From Thalassotalea_F euphylliae (GTDB taxonomy: Bacteria > Pseudomonadota > Gammaproteobacteria > Enterobacterales > Alteromonadaceae): a stretch of DNA of 64,000 nucleotides. The DNA lies in the NCBI RefSeq assembly GCF_042682785.1, contig NZ_JBHUIB010000003.1, forward strand, positions 434,001 to 498,000. The letters run 5' to 3'. Position 1 is the stretch's first letter; each line of letters opens with the position of its first letter. Shown one piece after another: positions 45,828 through 54,566 of the stretch. The position numbers were made by a program, and so were the translations under genes. Under the pieces are notes generated by a model. It did not search any database and had not been told where the DNA came from. It was given only the letters and a program-made list of their open reading frames with translations.

Positions 45828-46548
45828 GAAGTTAGAATCCGACATTATTTTAAAAGTCACAGACTTAGCGAAATCTGTATCGTTGGAAAATGATATTTTA
45901 GACCTATTGTCAGACATAAATCTAGCGGTAAGCGCTGGTGAAACATTAGCCATAGTTGGAGCGTCTGGTTCTGGCAAAACAACATTACTCTCTTTGCTGG
46001 CTGGTTTAGACGTACCAAGTAGCGGTTCGATTGAGCTTAAGGGTCACTCATTACAAAAATTGGATGAAGAGGCGCGCAGCGCAGTGCGTGCGCAACATGT
46101 AGGGTTTATCTTTCAACAGTTTTTGTTAGTAAACAGTTTAACAGCGCTTGAAAATGTGATGCTACCTGCGGAGTTAGCAAACATGGCAAATGCAGAAGAG
46201 CGTGCCATAGAATTGTTAAAGCAAGTGGGTTTACCTGATCGCATTAACCATTTCCCTTCACAAATGTCAGGAGGAGAGCAACAGCGTGTTGCAATTGCTC
46301 GTGCATTTATCACTAGTCCTGACATTTTATTTGCTGATGAACCTACGGGTAATCTCGATAGTAAAACAGGGCGCCATATTACAGAACTGCTGTTCGATTT
46401 GAACAAAGAGAATGGCACAACACTGATTCTCGTTACTCATGATGAAAAACTAGCAGACCGTTGTCACCGTAAAGTGGTTGTCGATAGTGGCCGAATTGTC
46501 GATGAGCAATCTGCAGAGGTTGAGACATTGAGGACTGTTAATGAGTAA
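45826..46548 (+). CDS. ybbA: ABC transporter ATP-binding protein (YbbA/LolD-like)
   Basis: The ATG at 45826 begins MKLESDIILKVTDLAKSV; an in-frame TTG at 45769 is less likely. About 240 residues with Walker A GASGSGKTT, Q-loop FIFQQFLLVNSLTALENV, signature MSGGEQQRVAIARAF, Walker B ILFADEPTGNLD and switch VTHDEKLADRC. It is the nucleotide-binding partner of the FtsX-like permease whose gene overlaps its end by 8 bp. The MacB/LolD-type subgroup works on envelope substrates rather than import. GGAAG lies 11 nt before the ATG. Confidence 0.93.
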   Translation: MKLESDIILKVTDLAKSVSLENDILDLLSDINLAVSAGETLAIVGASGSGKTTLLSLLAGLDVPSSGSIELKGHSLQKLDEEARSAVRAQHVGFIFQQFLLVNSLTALENVMLPAELANMANAEERAIELLKQVGLPDRINHFPSQMSGGEQQRVAIARAFITSPDILFADEPTGNLDSKTGRHITELLFDLNKENGTTLILVTHDEKLADRCHRKVVVDSGRIVDEQSAEVETLRTVNE

Positions 46549-49042
46549 CAATGTCTGGATAAAGCAATCACTCAGATTACTCAGCCACGAGTTACGTCGT
46601 GGTGAGTTAACCATTATTTTTCTCGCTATTGTGTTGGCTGTTGCCACGGTATTCTCGCTATCAGGCTTTTCACATCAAATACAAGCAGCGATTCTTAACA
46701 AAAGTACCAGTTTCATTGCTGCAGACTGGGTTTATAGCTCCCCGAGACCAATTGATACAGCCATCATTGAGCGTAGCGAAGGACTAGGTATCAAATCTGC
46801 ACAAAAGCTAGAAATGAGCTCTATGGTCTTCGCCAATGGAAAACTGCAATTGTCAGAAATTAACGCAGTAGGCGACCAATATCCTTTACGAGGAGAAATG
46901 CTCGTTAAAGATGCTAGCGGTATAATTTCAGTAAGCAAAGCGCCGAAACCTGGTGACATATGGGTAGAACAAAAGCTGCTTAATATCCTTGGCGTTGGCA
47001 TTGGTGACACTGTTGAAGTGGGGATGGCGGTACTAAGAATAGCGGGCGTTGTTACCCAAATACCCGATGCATCTTTTAGTGTCTTTACTTCTGGACCTGA
47101 GTTATTCCTAAACATCGATGATATGCCTAAAACAGAGCTTATCCAGCCGGGCAGTCGATTGGGGTACAAGGTTTTGTTTGCAGGCGATGCTGATGTGATG
47201 GCTGAGTTCGACGAGTGGGTCGAGCCGCAAGTTAAAGAGACAGAGCGCTGGTATGACATCCAATCTAGCCGTTCTGCGTTATCTTCTTCATTAGATGCAG
47301 CCGAGCAGTACTTGTCTCTTGCAAGCATGTTGGGCATTGTTCTGGCAGCGGTTGCTGTGGCGGTAGCAAGTCGTCGATATGGCCAGCGTCATCAACCTAT
47401 GGTTGCTGTGTTTAAAGCGATGGGGGCAAGTCAGAAGCACATTACGGCATTATACTGTCTACATTGGGGGCTGTTATCTGCTCTATCTATTGTTGTTGGT
47501 CTCGTTATTGGCTTCGGTTTGCAGCAAGTCGGTTTAAATGCGATGCAAGACTATTTGGAGATATCGGCTAAAGCATCGATGACCATGCCACTATTGGTCG
47601 CAATCGCGACGGGAGTGCTATGCGCTATAGCTTTCGCTATTGCTCCACTTAAGCAACTGGTGACCATCAAGCCACTCGCTGTAATCAGAGGTTTTAAACA
47701 CGATACTTTCCACTGGCTTCAGCTTGTGCCGGCTATTATTGCTCTATACCTCTTACTCTATATGTTCAGCCAAAACTGGTTGCTTAGCGTTGTGTTGCTG
47801 CTAGGTGCCGCTATAGTGTCAGCAATTTTGCTAGTGCTTGGCCAAGTGTTTGTGAGCGCTGGCCGAAGTGTTGGTAGCAAGTCTGGCAAGGCACTTCATT
47901 TAGCGTTTGCAAATTTAAAACGTCGGGCACAGGAAAACAGTGTTCAGCTGGTCAGCTTTACAATCGCCATTAAGTTGTTGTTGCTTATTGTGGTTATTCG
48001 TAGTGATTTAATCAGTGATTGGCAATCCCAATTACCTGACAATACAGCCAACCGCTTTCTGGTGAATATAAGCCAGCAGCAGGTTGATGACGTTAACCGT
48101 TTCATGGAAGCGCAGAATATTCCAGGCAGTGGTTTGTATCCCGTTGTTCGAGGCCGACTTGTCGCCATCAATGACGACTCTGTTACTAAAGAAGTGACAA
48201 AAGAAGAAGACAAAGAGCCTGAAAGCCAGCGCCGTGGAATAGGGCGTGAACTTAATTTAACTTGGCGTAATCAGTTGCCAGAGGGTAATGAAATATTAAG
48301 TGGGCAATGGTTCTCTCGCGATGATACACGTCCGCAGGTCTCTATTGAAGAGGGGGTTGCGCAGCGACTCAACGTGGTGGTAGGCGATAAGCTTACTTTT
48401 CAACTTGGCAGTGAAGATTTTACCGTTGATGTGACCAGTGTTCGCAAGGTTGACTGGCAGTCGTTACAGCCAAACTTCTTCATGGTTTTTAACGAATTCG
48501 TATTACAAGATTTCCCTGCAACTTATATTTCCTCGCACTTTGTTGCGCCGGAAAAAGTACAAGCGTTTAATCAGTTTTTAGCGCAGTATCCAACAATATC
48601 GATGATTGATGTGGAAGCGCTAATTAATCAACTTCGTAGCGTCATTGAACAAGTGTCTCTGGCGGTGGAGTTTATACTGGTGCTCGTTGTTATCGCAGGG
48701 ACACTTGTATTGATTGCCCAAGTGCAAGCAAGTATGGAGGAGCGTGAGCGAGAAATCGCGATTCTTCGGACTTTAGGTGCAAAAGGAAGTTTACTCAAAA
48801 ATAGCGTGTTGCTGGAGTTTATCTGTCTTGGGCTAGTTGCGGGCTTGATGGCCGGAATGGCGATGGAAATAGCCGTATTCTTTATTCAAACTCAAGTATT
48901 TAAAATGGAGGCGAGTTTTCATCTTGAATACTGGGGCATTGGTATGGTTTCAGGTGCGGCATTTGTTGGCATTATGGGAATGATCAGTTGCTGGCGTCTG
49001 CTCAATATGTCGAGCGTTACGTTAATTCGTAGGACAATGTAA
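46541..49042 (+). CDS. ybbP: FtsX-like ABC permease (YbbP family)
   Basis: The 833-residue protein has two FtsX-type membrane halves and large periplasmic parts: first membrane segment at about 24-46, triplets at about 262-380 and 715-825 and a cluster of segments at about 395-490. The motif MEEREREIAILRTLGAKGSLL is the usual coupling segment. With YbbA it forms a MacB-like mechanotransmission or lipid/protein-release complex; the substrate is unknown. Association with tesA suggests an envelope-lipid role, which is inference. Length is near that of E. coli YbbP (about 804). Confidence 0.92.
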   Translation: MSNNVWIKQSLRLLSHELRRGELTIIFLAIVLAVATVFSLSGFSHQIQAAILNKSTSFIAADWVYSSPRPIDTAIIERSEGLGIKSAQKLEMSSMVFANGKLQLSEINAVGDQYPLRGEMLVKDASGIISVSKAPKPGDIWVEQKLLNILGVGIGDTVEVGMAVLRIAGVVTQIPDASFSVFTSGPELFLNIDDMPKTELIQPGSRLGYKVLFAGDADVMAEFDEWVEPQVKETERWYDIQSSRSALSSSLDAAEQYLSLASMLGIVLAAVAVAVASRRYGQRHQPMVAVFKAMGASQKHITALYCLHWGLLSALSIVVGLVIGFGLQQVGLNAMQDYLEISAKASMTMPLLVAIATGVLCAIAFAIAPLKQLVTIKPLAVIRGFKHDTFHWLQLVPAIIALYLLLYMFSQNWLLSVVLLLGAAIVSAILLVLGQVFVSAGRSVGSKSGKALHLAFANLKRRAQENSVQLVSFTIAIKLLLLIVVIRSDLISDWQSQLPDNTANRFLVNISQQQVDDVNRFMEAQNIPGSGLYPVVRGRLVAINDDSVTKEVTKEEDKEPESQRRGIGRELNLTWRNQLPEGNEILSGQWFSRDDTRPQVSIEEGVAQRLNVVVGDKLTFQLGSEDFTVDVTSVRKVDWQSLQPNFFMVFNEFVLQDFPATYISSHFVAPEKVQAFNQFLAQYPTISMIDVEALINQLRSVIEQVSLAVEFILVLVVIAGTLVLIAQVQASMEEREREIAILRTLGAKGSLLKNSVLLEFICLGLVAGLMAGMAMEIAVFFIQTQVFKMEASFHLEYWGIGMVSGAAFVGIMGMISCWRLLNMSSVTLIRRTM

Positions 49043-49051
49043 TCATAACAA

Positions 49052-49076
49052 AGAGCTCGGAGTCACACCGAGCTCT
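49052..49076. terminator. Hairpin between converging genes
   Basis: AGAGCTCGG/CCGAGCTCT (9 bp) has a 7-nt loop, 9 bp after the ybbP stop. Flanks are only moderately T-rich. Confidence 0.6.
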
Positions 49077-49117
49077 GCTCTATTCACTCTCTTGATTTAC
49101 CACGAAAGTACTTTTGC

Positions 49118-50008
49118 TTAAGGCGCAAGAATTTGCGTAAGTGCAGGCTTTAATGTTGGAAAACGAAACGTGTAGCCGGCGCGTTCAAGTTTGCTTGGAA
49201 TCACGTGTTGTCCAAAGGTAAGCAAGTCAGCGCCTTCGCCAAGCATAACCCGCATAAATGCACCTGGGACAGATAAAAAGCGAGGCTTTTTAAGGGCTTG
49301 TGACAGGGTATCTGTAAATTCTCGGTTTGAAACAGGTTTCGGGGCAGTTAAATTTACAGGCCCCTCTATTTCACTATGATCCGCTATAAAGTCGATAGCG
49401 TTGACCATATCATCTATATGAATCCATGACATGTACTGTCGTCCATCACCAATGACAGCGGCTAAGCCAAACTTTGCCGGCGGTACCATTTGGTCGAGTG
49501 CACCACCACGGTTACTGAGTACTATTCCTGTTCTAAGTAGACATACGCGGGTAGTCTTTTTCGCTTTACTGGCAGCTTGCTCCCACTGCTTGCATAATTG
49601 ATGGCTAAACTCCGGGTAAGGGGAGTCGAACGATTCATTTATACTTATGTCACTTTGCCTACCGTAGTAGCCAATGGCTGAACCAGAAATAAAAACGGAA
49701 GGTGGCTTTTCTGAGTTGTTAAATAATGTGGTGAGTGTTTGCGTTACAAATACCCGGCTTTGCAGTAGCGCATTTTTTCTTGCTGTTGACCAGCGCTTAC
49801 CAAAGATTGGCTCACCTTGTAGATTTATCACAATGTCAAAATCATCAAGGTTTTGTAAATTAGATAAGTTATCAATGATTGACACTGTTTTAGGCAGTTC
49901 TGCTGTTGCAGGGTTACGGCACAGCGCCGTAAATTGATATTTATGTTGAAACGCTGATATAAATGCTCTGCCAATAAGGCCTGTCGCACCTGTAATAAGA
50001 ATTCGCAT
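49118..50008 (-). CDS. TIGR01777-family epimerase (YfcH-like SDR)
   Basis: The ATG at 50008 starts exactly at MRILITGATGLIGRAF, the extended-SDR nucleotide loop GxxGxxG. The 296-residue protein has FISGSAIGYYG (catalytic Tyr region), LRTGIVLSNRGGALDQM and SWIHIDDMVNAI, all diagnostic of the TIGR01777 family. A C-terminal DUF1731 segment (KPRFLSVPGAFMRVMLGEGADLL) follows. Reaction unknown. Confidence 0.9.
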   Translation of the reverse strand: MRILITGATGLIGRAFISAFQHKYQFTALCRNPATAELPKTVSIIDNLSNLQNLDDFDIVINLQGEPIFGKRWSTARKNALLQSRVFVTQTLTTLFNNSEKPPSVFISGSAIGYYGRQSDISINESFDSPYPEFSHQLCKQWEQAASKAKKTTRVCLLRTGIVLSNRGGALDQMVPPAKFGLAAVIGDGRQYMSWIHIDDMVNAIDFIADHSEIEGPVNLTAPKPVSNREFTDTLSQALKKPRFLSVPGAFMRVMLGEGADLLTFGQHVIPSKLERAGYTFRFPTLKPALTQILAP

Positions 50009-50139
50009 ACTTTCTTGCACTGGTTTTTAGCCTTTTTTACGAAGCGTTGTTAGGTAAAGTTTAGCCCAGTATAAGAATTCGTTGCTTTTTTAAGGTAATA
50101 ACAACAAGATAGCCAAGTCGTTTTTTTCGTGGATGGATT

Positions 50140-51192
50140 ATGGGATTAAAGGAATCTTCATCTGGCATTTTAAAAGGCATGGTGGTTATGGCCGCGCTTT
50201 TTGTTGTTTTTGCTGGGATAAAAGCTGCATCAAATATGTTGGTGCCATTTCTCTTGTCGGTATTTATTGCGATTATTTGTAATCCAATAGTCGTGAAAGC
50301 GAGTGAGTATAAAATTCCAAAGGGAATTTCAGTCTTATTTGTTATCGCGATGTTTTTATCGATAGCATTGTCAATTGCAGGCTTGGTTGGTAACTCGCTC
50401 AATGAACTTTCACAATTATTGCCGCAATACCGTGCTCAATTAAATGAAGAGTTTGCATGGCTAACAACTAAACTTGCTGAATACAACATTGCTGTGTCTA
50501 GCGCGCTAATCATGGAATACTTTGATCCGGGCGCGGCTATGGGGCTTGCTGCCAACATGCTTAGTGGCCTTGGTGGTGTAATGGCTAACTTGTTTTTGAT
50601 TGTAATCACTGTGATTTTCTTGCTGTTCGAGGCATCTTCATTGTCGAATAAACTGCATGTCGCGCTAGATGATCCTGAAATGCGTCTCAATCAAATTGAT
50701 CGCTTTTTGACTTCAGTTAATAACTACATCGCGATAAAAACGGTTGTTAGTATTGGAACAGGAGCCCTTGTTTCATTAATGCTGTACATCATCGGATTAG
50801 ACTTCTTTTTGTTATGGGGTGTGCTGGCTTTCTTACTCAACTACATTCCCAATATCGGTTCAATAATTGCAGCTGTACCGGCAATGTCTCTAGCAGTATT
50901 GCAGTTAGGACCAGCGGCAGCAGGGGGGATTGGTTTAGGCTATCTAGCGATTAACACCGTGATGGGCAATGTCGTTGAACCTCGTTACTTAGGTAAGGGG
51001 CTTGGCTTGTCAACGTTGGTGGTGTTCCTGTCATTAATTTTCTGGGGATGGTTATTGGGTACGGTCGGTATGCTGTTGTCAGTGCCGCTTACCATGATAA
51101 TCAAGATTGGTTTAGAAAGCTCTCAGGATGGACGCTGGCTTGCAGTTATGTTGTCGAGCGAAGAAGAAGTCGAGCGACAGATTCAATCCTAA
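50140..51192 (+). CDS. AI-2E-family membrane transporter (PerM/YhhT type)
   Basis: The 350-residue protein has about eight hydrophobic segments and the family motifs LVPFLLSVFIAIICNP near the N terminus and LLWGVLAFLLNYIPNIGSIIAAVPA and GNVVEPRYLGKGLGLSTLVVFLSL in the C-terminal half. The family includes the autoinducer-2 exporter TqsA and sodium/proton antiporters, so the substrate is open. Monocistronic, with a terminator shared with the convergent gene. Confidence 0.9.
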   Translation: MGLKESSSGILKGMVVMAALFVVFAGIKAASNMLVPFLLSVFIAIICNPIVVKASEYKIPKGISVLFVIAMFLSIALSIAGLVGNSLNELSQLLPQYRAQLNEEFAWLTTKLAEYNIAVSSALIMEYFDPGAAMGLAANMLSGLGGVMANLFLIVITVIFLLFEASSLSNKLHVALDDPEMRLNQIDRFLTSVNNYIAIKTVVSIGTGALVSLMLYIIGLDFFLLWGVLAFLLNYIPNIGSIIAAVPAMSLAVLQLGPAAAGGIGLGYLAINTVMGNVVEPRYLGKGLGLSTLVVFLSLIFWGWLLGTVGMLLSVPLTMIIKIGLESSQDGRWLAVMLSSEEEVERQIQS

Positions 51193-51249
51193 TTCATCGA
51201 CGTTAAAACACAGAAAAATGCTGTAGTGTTGAGCAATACGAGGTACAGT

Positions 51250-51280
51250 AAAAAAAGGCTGATGAACATCAGCCTTTTTT
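51250..51280. terminator. Bidirectional rho-independent terminator
   Basis: GGCTGAT/ATCAGCC has a 4-nt loop, with six or more A before and six T after, between converging genes. Confidence 0.88.
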
Positions 51281-51320
51281 ATGAATGTTACAACAGAGTG
51301 TTGAATAATGTTTTGTAGCC

Positions 51321-51719
51321 TTACTGACTCAGCGCGCTTAGCTCTTCAATGCGCATTTGGCTAACAGTGATATAACATTTCTTGTATGCAGGACCTGCAC
51401 CAGTGCCTGGGGAAATTGCTAGATACTGCCAGCGGCAGTTATTCTCACGATAGGTAATGAAATTTGATTGCGAACGCTTAAACATATTAAGGGCTGCTTT
51501 TCTTCCCGTTTGGATTGCGATTTCTTCTAATATGAAGGTTTGGTTATTGACCCATGTTTGCAATTCTCTGTCTACTGCCTCTTTTACACCATCCAAACAT
51601 CGAGAATACTCGACATTGTCTGTCATACTTTCTTCACAAGACTCAATCGATTTGGCTTGTGATAATGGCGTTGTTGCGGCGCAGAATAGTAGAAGGGTAG
51701 CGGGCAGTAAATACTTCAT
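51321..51719 (-). CDS. LprI/DUF1311-like exported protein
   Basis: The 132-residue protein has a signal peptide (cleavage near LSQAKSIE). The mature part has four Cys in the LprI/DUF1311 spacing: SCEESMTDNVEYSRCLD and then NCRWQYLA ... KKCYITV. Relatives inhibit lysozyme (LprI of mycobacteria) or are uncharacterised. It abuts the YciI gene (1 bp apart) and probably ends the yciB-yciI transcript. Confidence 0.75.
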   Translation of the reverse strand: MKYLLPATLLLFCAATTPLSQAKSIESCEESMTDNVEYSRCLDGVKEAVDRELQTWVNNQTFILEEIAIQTGRKAALNMFKRSQSNFITYRENNCRWQYLAISPGTGAGPAYKKCYITVSQMRIEELSALSQ

Positions 51720-51720
51720 A

Positions 51721-52026
51721 TTAAGCTGGTAACACCTTTTTATATGGTTTGACGATTACCTTAGCGTAAACTCCAGCATCAACATACGGATCAACATCTG
51801 CCCACGCTTGAGCGCTTTCAAGTGAGTTAAACTTGGCAACAACCAAAGAGCCTGTAAAGCCAGCTTCACCTGGATTTTCAGCGTCAATTGCGGGACAAGG
51901 GCCTGCAACTAGCAAACGCCCCTCTGATTGCAAAGCTCGCAATCTATCTAAGTGTGCTTCACGTACAGGCATACGCAGCGATAGGCTGTTTTCAACATCT
52001 TCACTGTAAATCATGTAATACATCAT
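51721..52026 (-). CDS. YciI family protein
   Basis: The 101-residue protein has the YciI pattern: YYMIYSEDVENSLSLRM, REAHLDRLRALQSEGRLLVAGPCPA, and DPYVDAGVYAKVIVKPYKK at the end with the conserved His/Asp pair. Its position beside yciB matches the enterobacterial neighbourhood (yciI close to yciABC), so it is probably the YciI orthologue. Function unknown. Confidence 0.9.
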   Translation of the reverse strand: MMYYMIYSEDVENSLSLRMPVREAHLDRLRALQSEGRLLVAGPCPAIDAENPGEAGFTGSLVVAKFNSLESAQAWADVDPYVDAGVYAKVIVKPYKKVLPA

Positions 52027-52035
52027 AATTCGATA

Positions 52036-52596
52036 CTACTCTTCGGTATTCAATTCTTTTTTGTCTTCATCGTCTGGGAGATGTTTACTTAGTGCCATTA
52101 TTGAACCAATGGCAAAAACAAACGTTAATCCCATTAGGCCAAACACTTTGAAGTTTACCCAAACTTCTTGGCTGAAATTGAATGCTATATATACATTCAA
52201 TGCACCACAAAATGCAAAGAAGGCAGCCCAGCTTAAATTCAGTTTAGCCCAGATAGCATCTGGCAATTCTATTGCTTCACCCATTAACTGTTTGATGATG
52301 TTTTTACCAAATACGTAATGACTGACGAGCAATGCTACGGCGAAAAATTCGTTAATAATGGTGACTTTCCATTTTAGAAAAGCATCATCTTGCAAGAAAA
52401 TAGTTAACCCACCGAAGCCGGCTATTAAACCAAAAATAATCCAGTTTTTTGCTGGTACTTTTCGTGTGGTTGCATAGAGGTAAATGATGTGAAGCAAAGA
52501 ACCTACAATAAGAACTGCTGTTGCCGCGTAGATATCGTAAAGCTTGTATACGACAAAGAACAAAACTAGCGGAACATACTCAAAAAATGCGTGCAT
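52036..52596 (-). CDS. yciB: Inner-membrane septation protein YciB (IspZ)
   Basis: The 186-residue protein has five membrane segments and the family blocks FFEYVPLVLFFVVYKLYDIYAATA, FLQDDAFLKWKVTIINEFFAVALL and NLSWAAFFAFCGALNVYIAFNF. YciB affects envelope integrity and interacts with cell-elongation and division proteins in enterics. It leads the yciB-yciI-LprI-like set. Confidence 0.94.
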   Translation of the reverse strand: MHAFFEYVPLVLFFVVYKLYDIYAATAVLIVGSLLHIIYLYATTRKVPAKNWIIFGLIAGFGGLTIFLQDDAFLKWKVTIINEFFAVALLVSHYVFGKNIIKQLMGEAIELPDAIWAKLNLSWAAFFAFCGALNVYIAFNFSQEVWVNFKVFGLMGLTFVFAIGSIMALSKHLPDDEDKKELNTEE

Positions 52597-52696
52597 AATT
52601 CATCGGTGTTTAAATCAGTGGATTCTGATTTTACTGAAAGCAATGATTATATCCAAGCAAATTGGTCAACTATTTTATCACACAATTAAGGAGTGA

Positions 52697-53554
52697 TTAG
52701 CTAATTAGAGATTCACTCAGCTTTAGTGCTTGTTTATACATCTCAGGTTCAGCGGTTTGGTACGCTGAGACTTTGTCTTTAGCTTGCAATAAGTCAGCCT
52801 CAGCTGCTTTTATAAGCCATGCTAGGCCGCTCAATGGATCTTGCTCAACGCCCTCTGCTAGAAAGTAAGCTCGTCCAAGCGCTCCCATAGATTTATTGCA
52901 ACCTTGCTTTGCAGCTTCCATGAAGAGTGGAATAGCTTCATCGAAGTTTTCAGTTGTTCTCAGTAAAATTGCCTCTTGATGCACCGCCTCGAGATCATTT
53001 TCAGCAGAGCTCTCTTTGACGGTTATTGTGATGTCTTTATTGGGGCGACAGTCATCTTTAGCAGGGACGCTCCCTTGAGCTGCAATGTCTTCGGTAATAT
53101 TATCTTCAGAGCTGTTCTTGTCGACAGCCGTTTCGTTTGAATCTCCCTTCAACGCAGCAGGCTGAGTAATAGCTTGGTTTTCTGAATATTCTGCAGAGAT
53201 ATCCAATACGTCATCAGCTGTTTTTTTTGCGCTTAGAAAAGTCGTAATGACAGCATCATATCGGTTGTTAAGTTGCTCGATAGTTTGCTGCTGTTGAGCC
53301 ACTTGTTGCTTGTAGTGGGCTATATCTGCTTCAAGCCTAGCAATAGTTGCTTGTTGTTGGTTGTGTAATTGATGATGAGCATCTTTCAAATTGTTGACAT
53401 GCTCTAAGTGTGAAGCATCTAATCTTGCCTGTTGCTTTTCGTTATATTGCTCAAACCGGTTTAACACCGCTTTGATTGATTGTTCGTAGTTTGATTTCAT
53501 TTTCTCAAACCAACGAAAAACTTGACTGGGTGCTTTTACATTTTCTGCTGACAT
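52697..53554 (-). CDS. Coiled-coil protein with Sel1 repeats
   Basis: The 285-residue cytoplasmic protein has a long coiled coil in residues about 20-105 (Gln-rich heptads, ARLEADIAHYKQQVAQQQQT), an acidic disordered linker (about 125-195), and two Sel1-type helical repeats at about 205-265 (AIPLFMEAAKQGCNKSMGALG; GVEQDPLSGLAWLIKAAEA). Such repeats mediate protein-protein contacts. It is divergent from the chemosensory operon across 345 bp; a functional link is possible but only positional. Confidence 0.75.
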   Translation of the reverse strand: MSAENVKAPSQVFRWFEKMKSNYEQSIKAVLNRFEQYNEKQQARLDASHLEHVNNLKDAHHQLHNQQQATIARLEADIAHYKQQVAQQQQTIEQLNNRYDAVITTFLSAKKTADDVLDISAEYSENQAITQPAALKGDSNETAVDKNSSEDNITEDIAAQGSVPAKDDCRPNKDITITVKESSAENDLEAVHQEAILLRTTENFDEAIPLFMEAAKQGCNKSMGALGRAYFLAEGVEQDPLSGLAWLIKAAEADLLQAKDKVSAYQTAEPEMYKQALKLSESLIS

Positions 53555-53899
53555 ACCTGTACCATTGCAAGATAAATGATGTTCATTATCAGCTTAATGA
53601 TTCATCGACACTAAATCAATTTGAACACAACTAAATTCGAAAAATGAACTACTTGGTTTTGACTAATAAAAATTTTTGTCTACCTTTTAGAATATAACCA
53701 GAGCGGTAGTAGGGATATTAACGGACGTCTACCGCTCAAAAGCTAAGCAGTTTTGTAAAATTGGTGGTTTTTTCGCGTTAAAAAGATGTAAATCGCTGAA
53801 AAAAAATAAATTGTTACGCGGCGGATCTTGATTGGAAATGAGATTGGTTATATTTTCAGGATCTGTTGTCTAAGTTCGTTAGGTTAGAAAGGGAAGGCA
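53555..53899. promoter_or_regulatory. Control region before the chemosensory operon
   Basis: This 345-bp gap is AT-rich and has no gene. It contains a 9-bp perfect inverted repeat GAGCGGTAG/CTACCGCTC (53701-53737, 19-nt spacer) that could be an operator or leader hairpin. A poor sigma-70-like pair (TTGATT 53828, TATATT 53849, spacer only 15) lies 50 bp before the first gene. I see no sigma-54 or sigma-28 consensus. Confidence 0.4.
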
Positions 53900-54175
53900 A
53901 TGTTCCACTTACCCGAAGAATTAACTATCGCAAAAGCGGAAGCTTTCAAATCATCGTTATTTGACTATATGTCAGATAATGACAACATCGAAATTGAAGA
54001 CGCTAATGTAGTGAAAATCGACACCATCGGTTGTCAATTACTATTAGCCATGGTTACCCACCTTGCTGCACAAAATAAAACAATAACGTGGCACTGTACT
54101 TCTAGCTTGATCAAGGACAGCCTGAATAAACTTGGCATTAATGAGCCGATTTTATCTCAGTATTTAGAAAATTAA
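53900..54175 (+). CDS. STAS-domain protein
   Basis: The 91-residue protein is a single STAS domain: MFHLPEELTIAKAEAFKSSLFDYM, then VVKIDTIGCQLLLAMVTHL (the position of the phosphorylatable Ser in anti-anti-sigma factors is Thr/Ile-Gly here, TIGCQLL) and a short C-terminal helix. As the first gene of a chemosensory operon, 23 bp before cheY, it likely modulates output by a protein-protein switch. Its partner is unknown; no anti-sigma kinase is visible nearby. Confidence 0.85.
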   Translation: MFHLPEELTIAKAEAFKSSLFDYMSDNDNIEIEDANVVKIDTIGCQLLLAMVTHLAAQNKTITWHCTSSLIKDSLNKLGINEPILSQYLEN

Positions 54176-54198
54176 GCTTTTTAATTAAGGAAAACTTT

Positions 54199-54561
54199 AT
54201 GGCCAAAGTGCTTGTAGTAGATGACTCGAATTCAATCCGAGATATGGTAAGTTTCACCCTCAAGGGGGCGGGTTACGAAACGGATGAGGCTGCCAATGGG
54301 CAGGAAGGGTTAGCAAAAGCCAGTGGTGGTAATTTTGATTTAGTAATTACAGACGTAAATATGCCAATTATGGACGGTATTACGCTCTGCCAAGAAATGA
54401 GAAAATTGCCTGCGTATAAATTCACACCTATCTTGATGCTTACAACGGAAAGCTCGACAGATATGAAAATGAAGGGTAAAGAGGCAGGTGCGACTGGCTG
54501 GTTAGTAAAACCATTTAACCCAGACAAACTTCTTTCGACGATCAAACGTGTGATTCGGTAA
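54199..54561 (+). CDS. cheY: CheY-type response regulator
   Basis: The 120-residue single receiver domain has acidic residues in VVDDSNSIR, phospho-acceptor Asp52 in ITDVNMPIMDG, a Thr in LMLTTES and Lys in GWLVKPFNP. There is no output domain. It would accept phosphate from the CheA encoded 5 bp downstream. The sequence does not tell whether it binds flagellar motors or another target. Confidence 0.93.
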   Translation: MAKVLVVDDSNSIRDMVSFTLKGAGYETDEAANGQEGLAKASGGNFDLVITDVNMPIMDGITLCQEMRKLPAYKFTPILMLTTESSTDMKMKGKEAGATGWLVKPFNPDKLLSTIKRVIR

Positions 54562-54566
54562 GTAAG

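Noticed and set aside
45828..45977. N-terminal extension of tesA by 50 codons
   Set aside because: It would put the signal peptide in the middle of the protein and overlap the ybbA Walker A region; the extension is shadow sequence.
46732..47337. 201-codon open frame antisense to ybbP
   Set aside because: Shadow of the permease coding sequence; low-complexity Ser/Pro-rich translation typical of antisense frames.
53828..53854. Sigma-70 promoter of the che operon
   Set aside because: TTGATT and TATATT are only 15 bp apart, too close for a confident call, so it is mentioned only within the control region.
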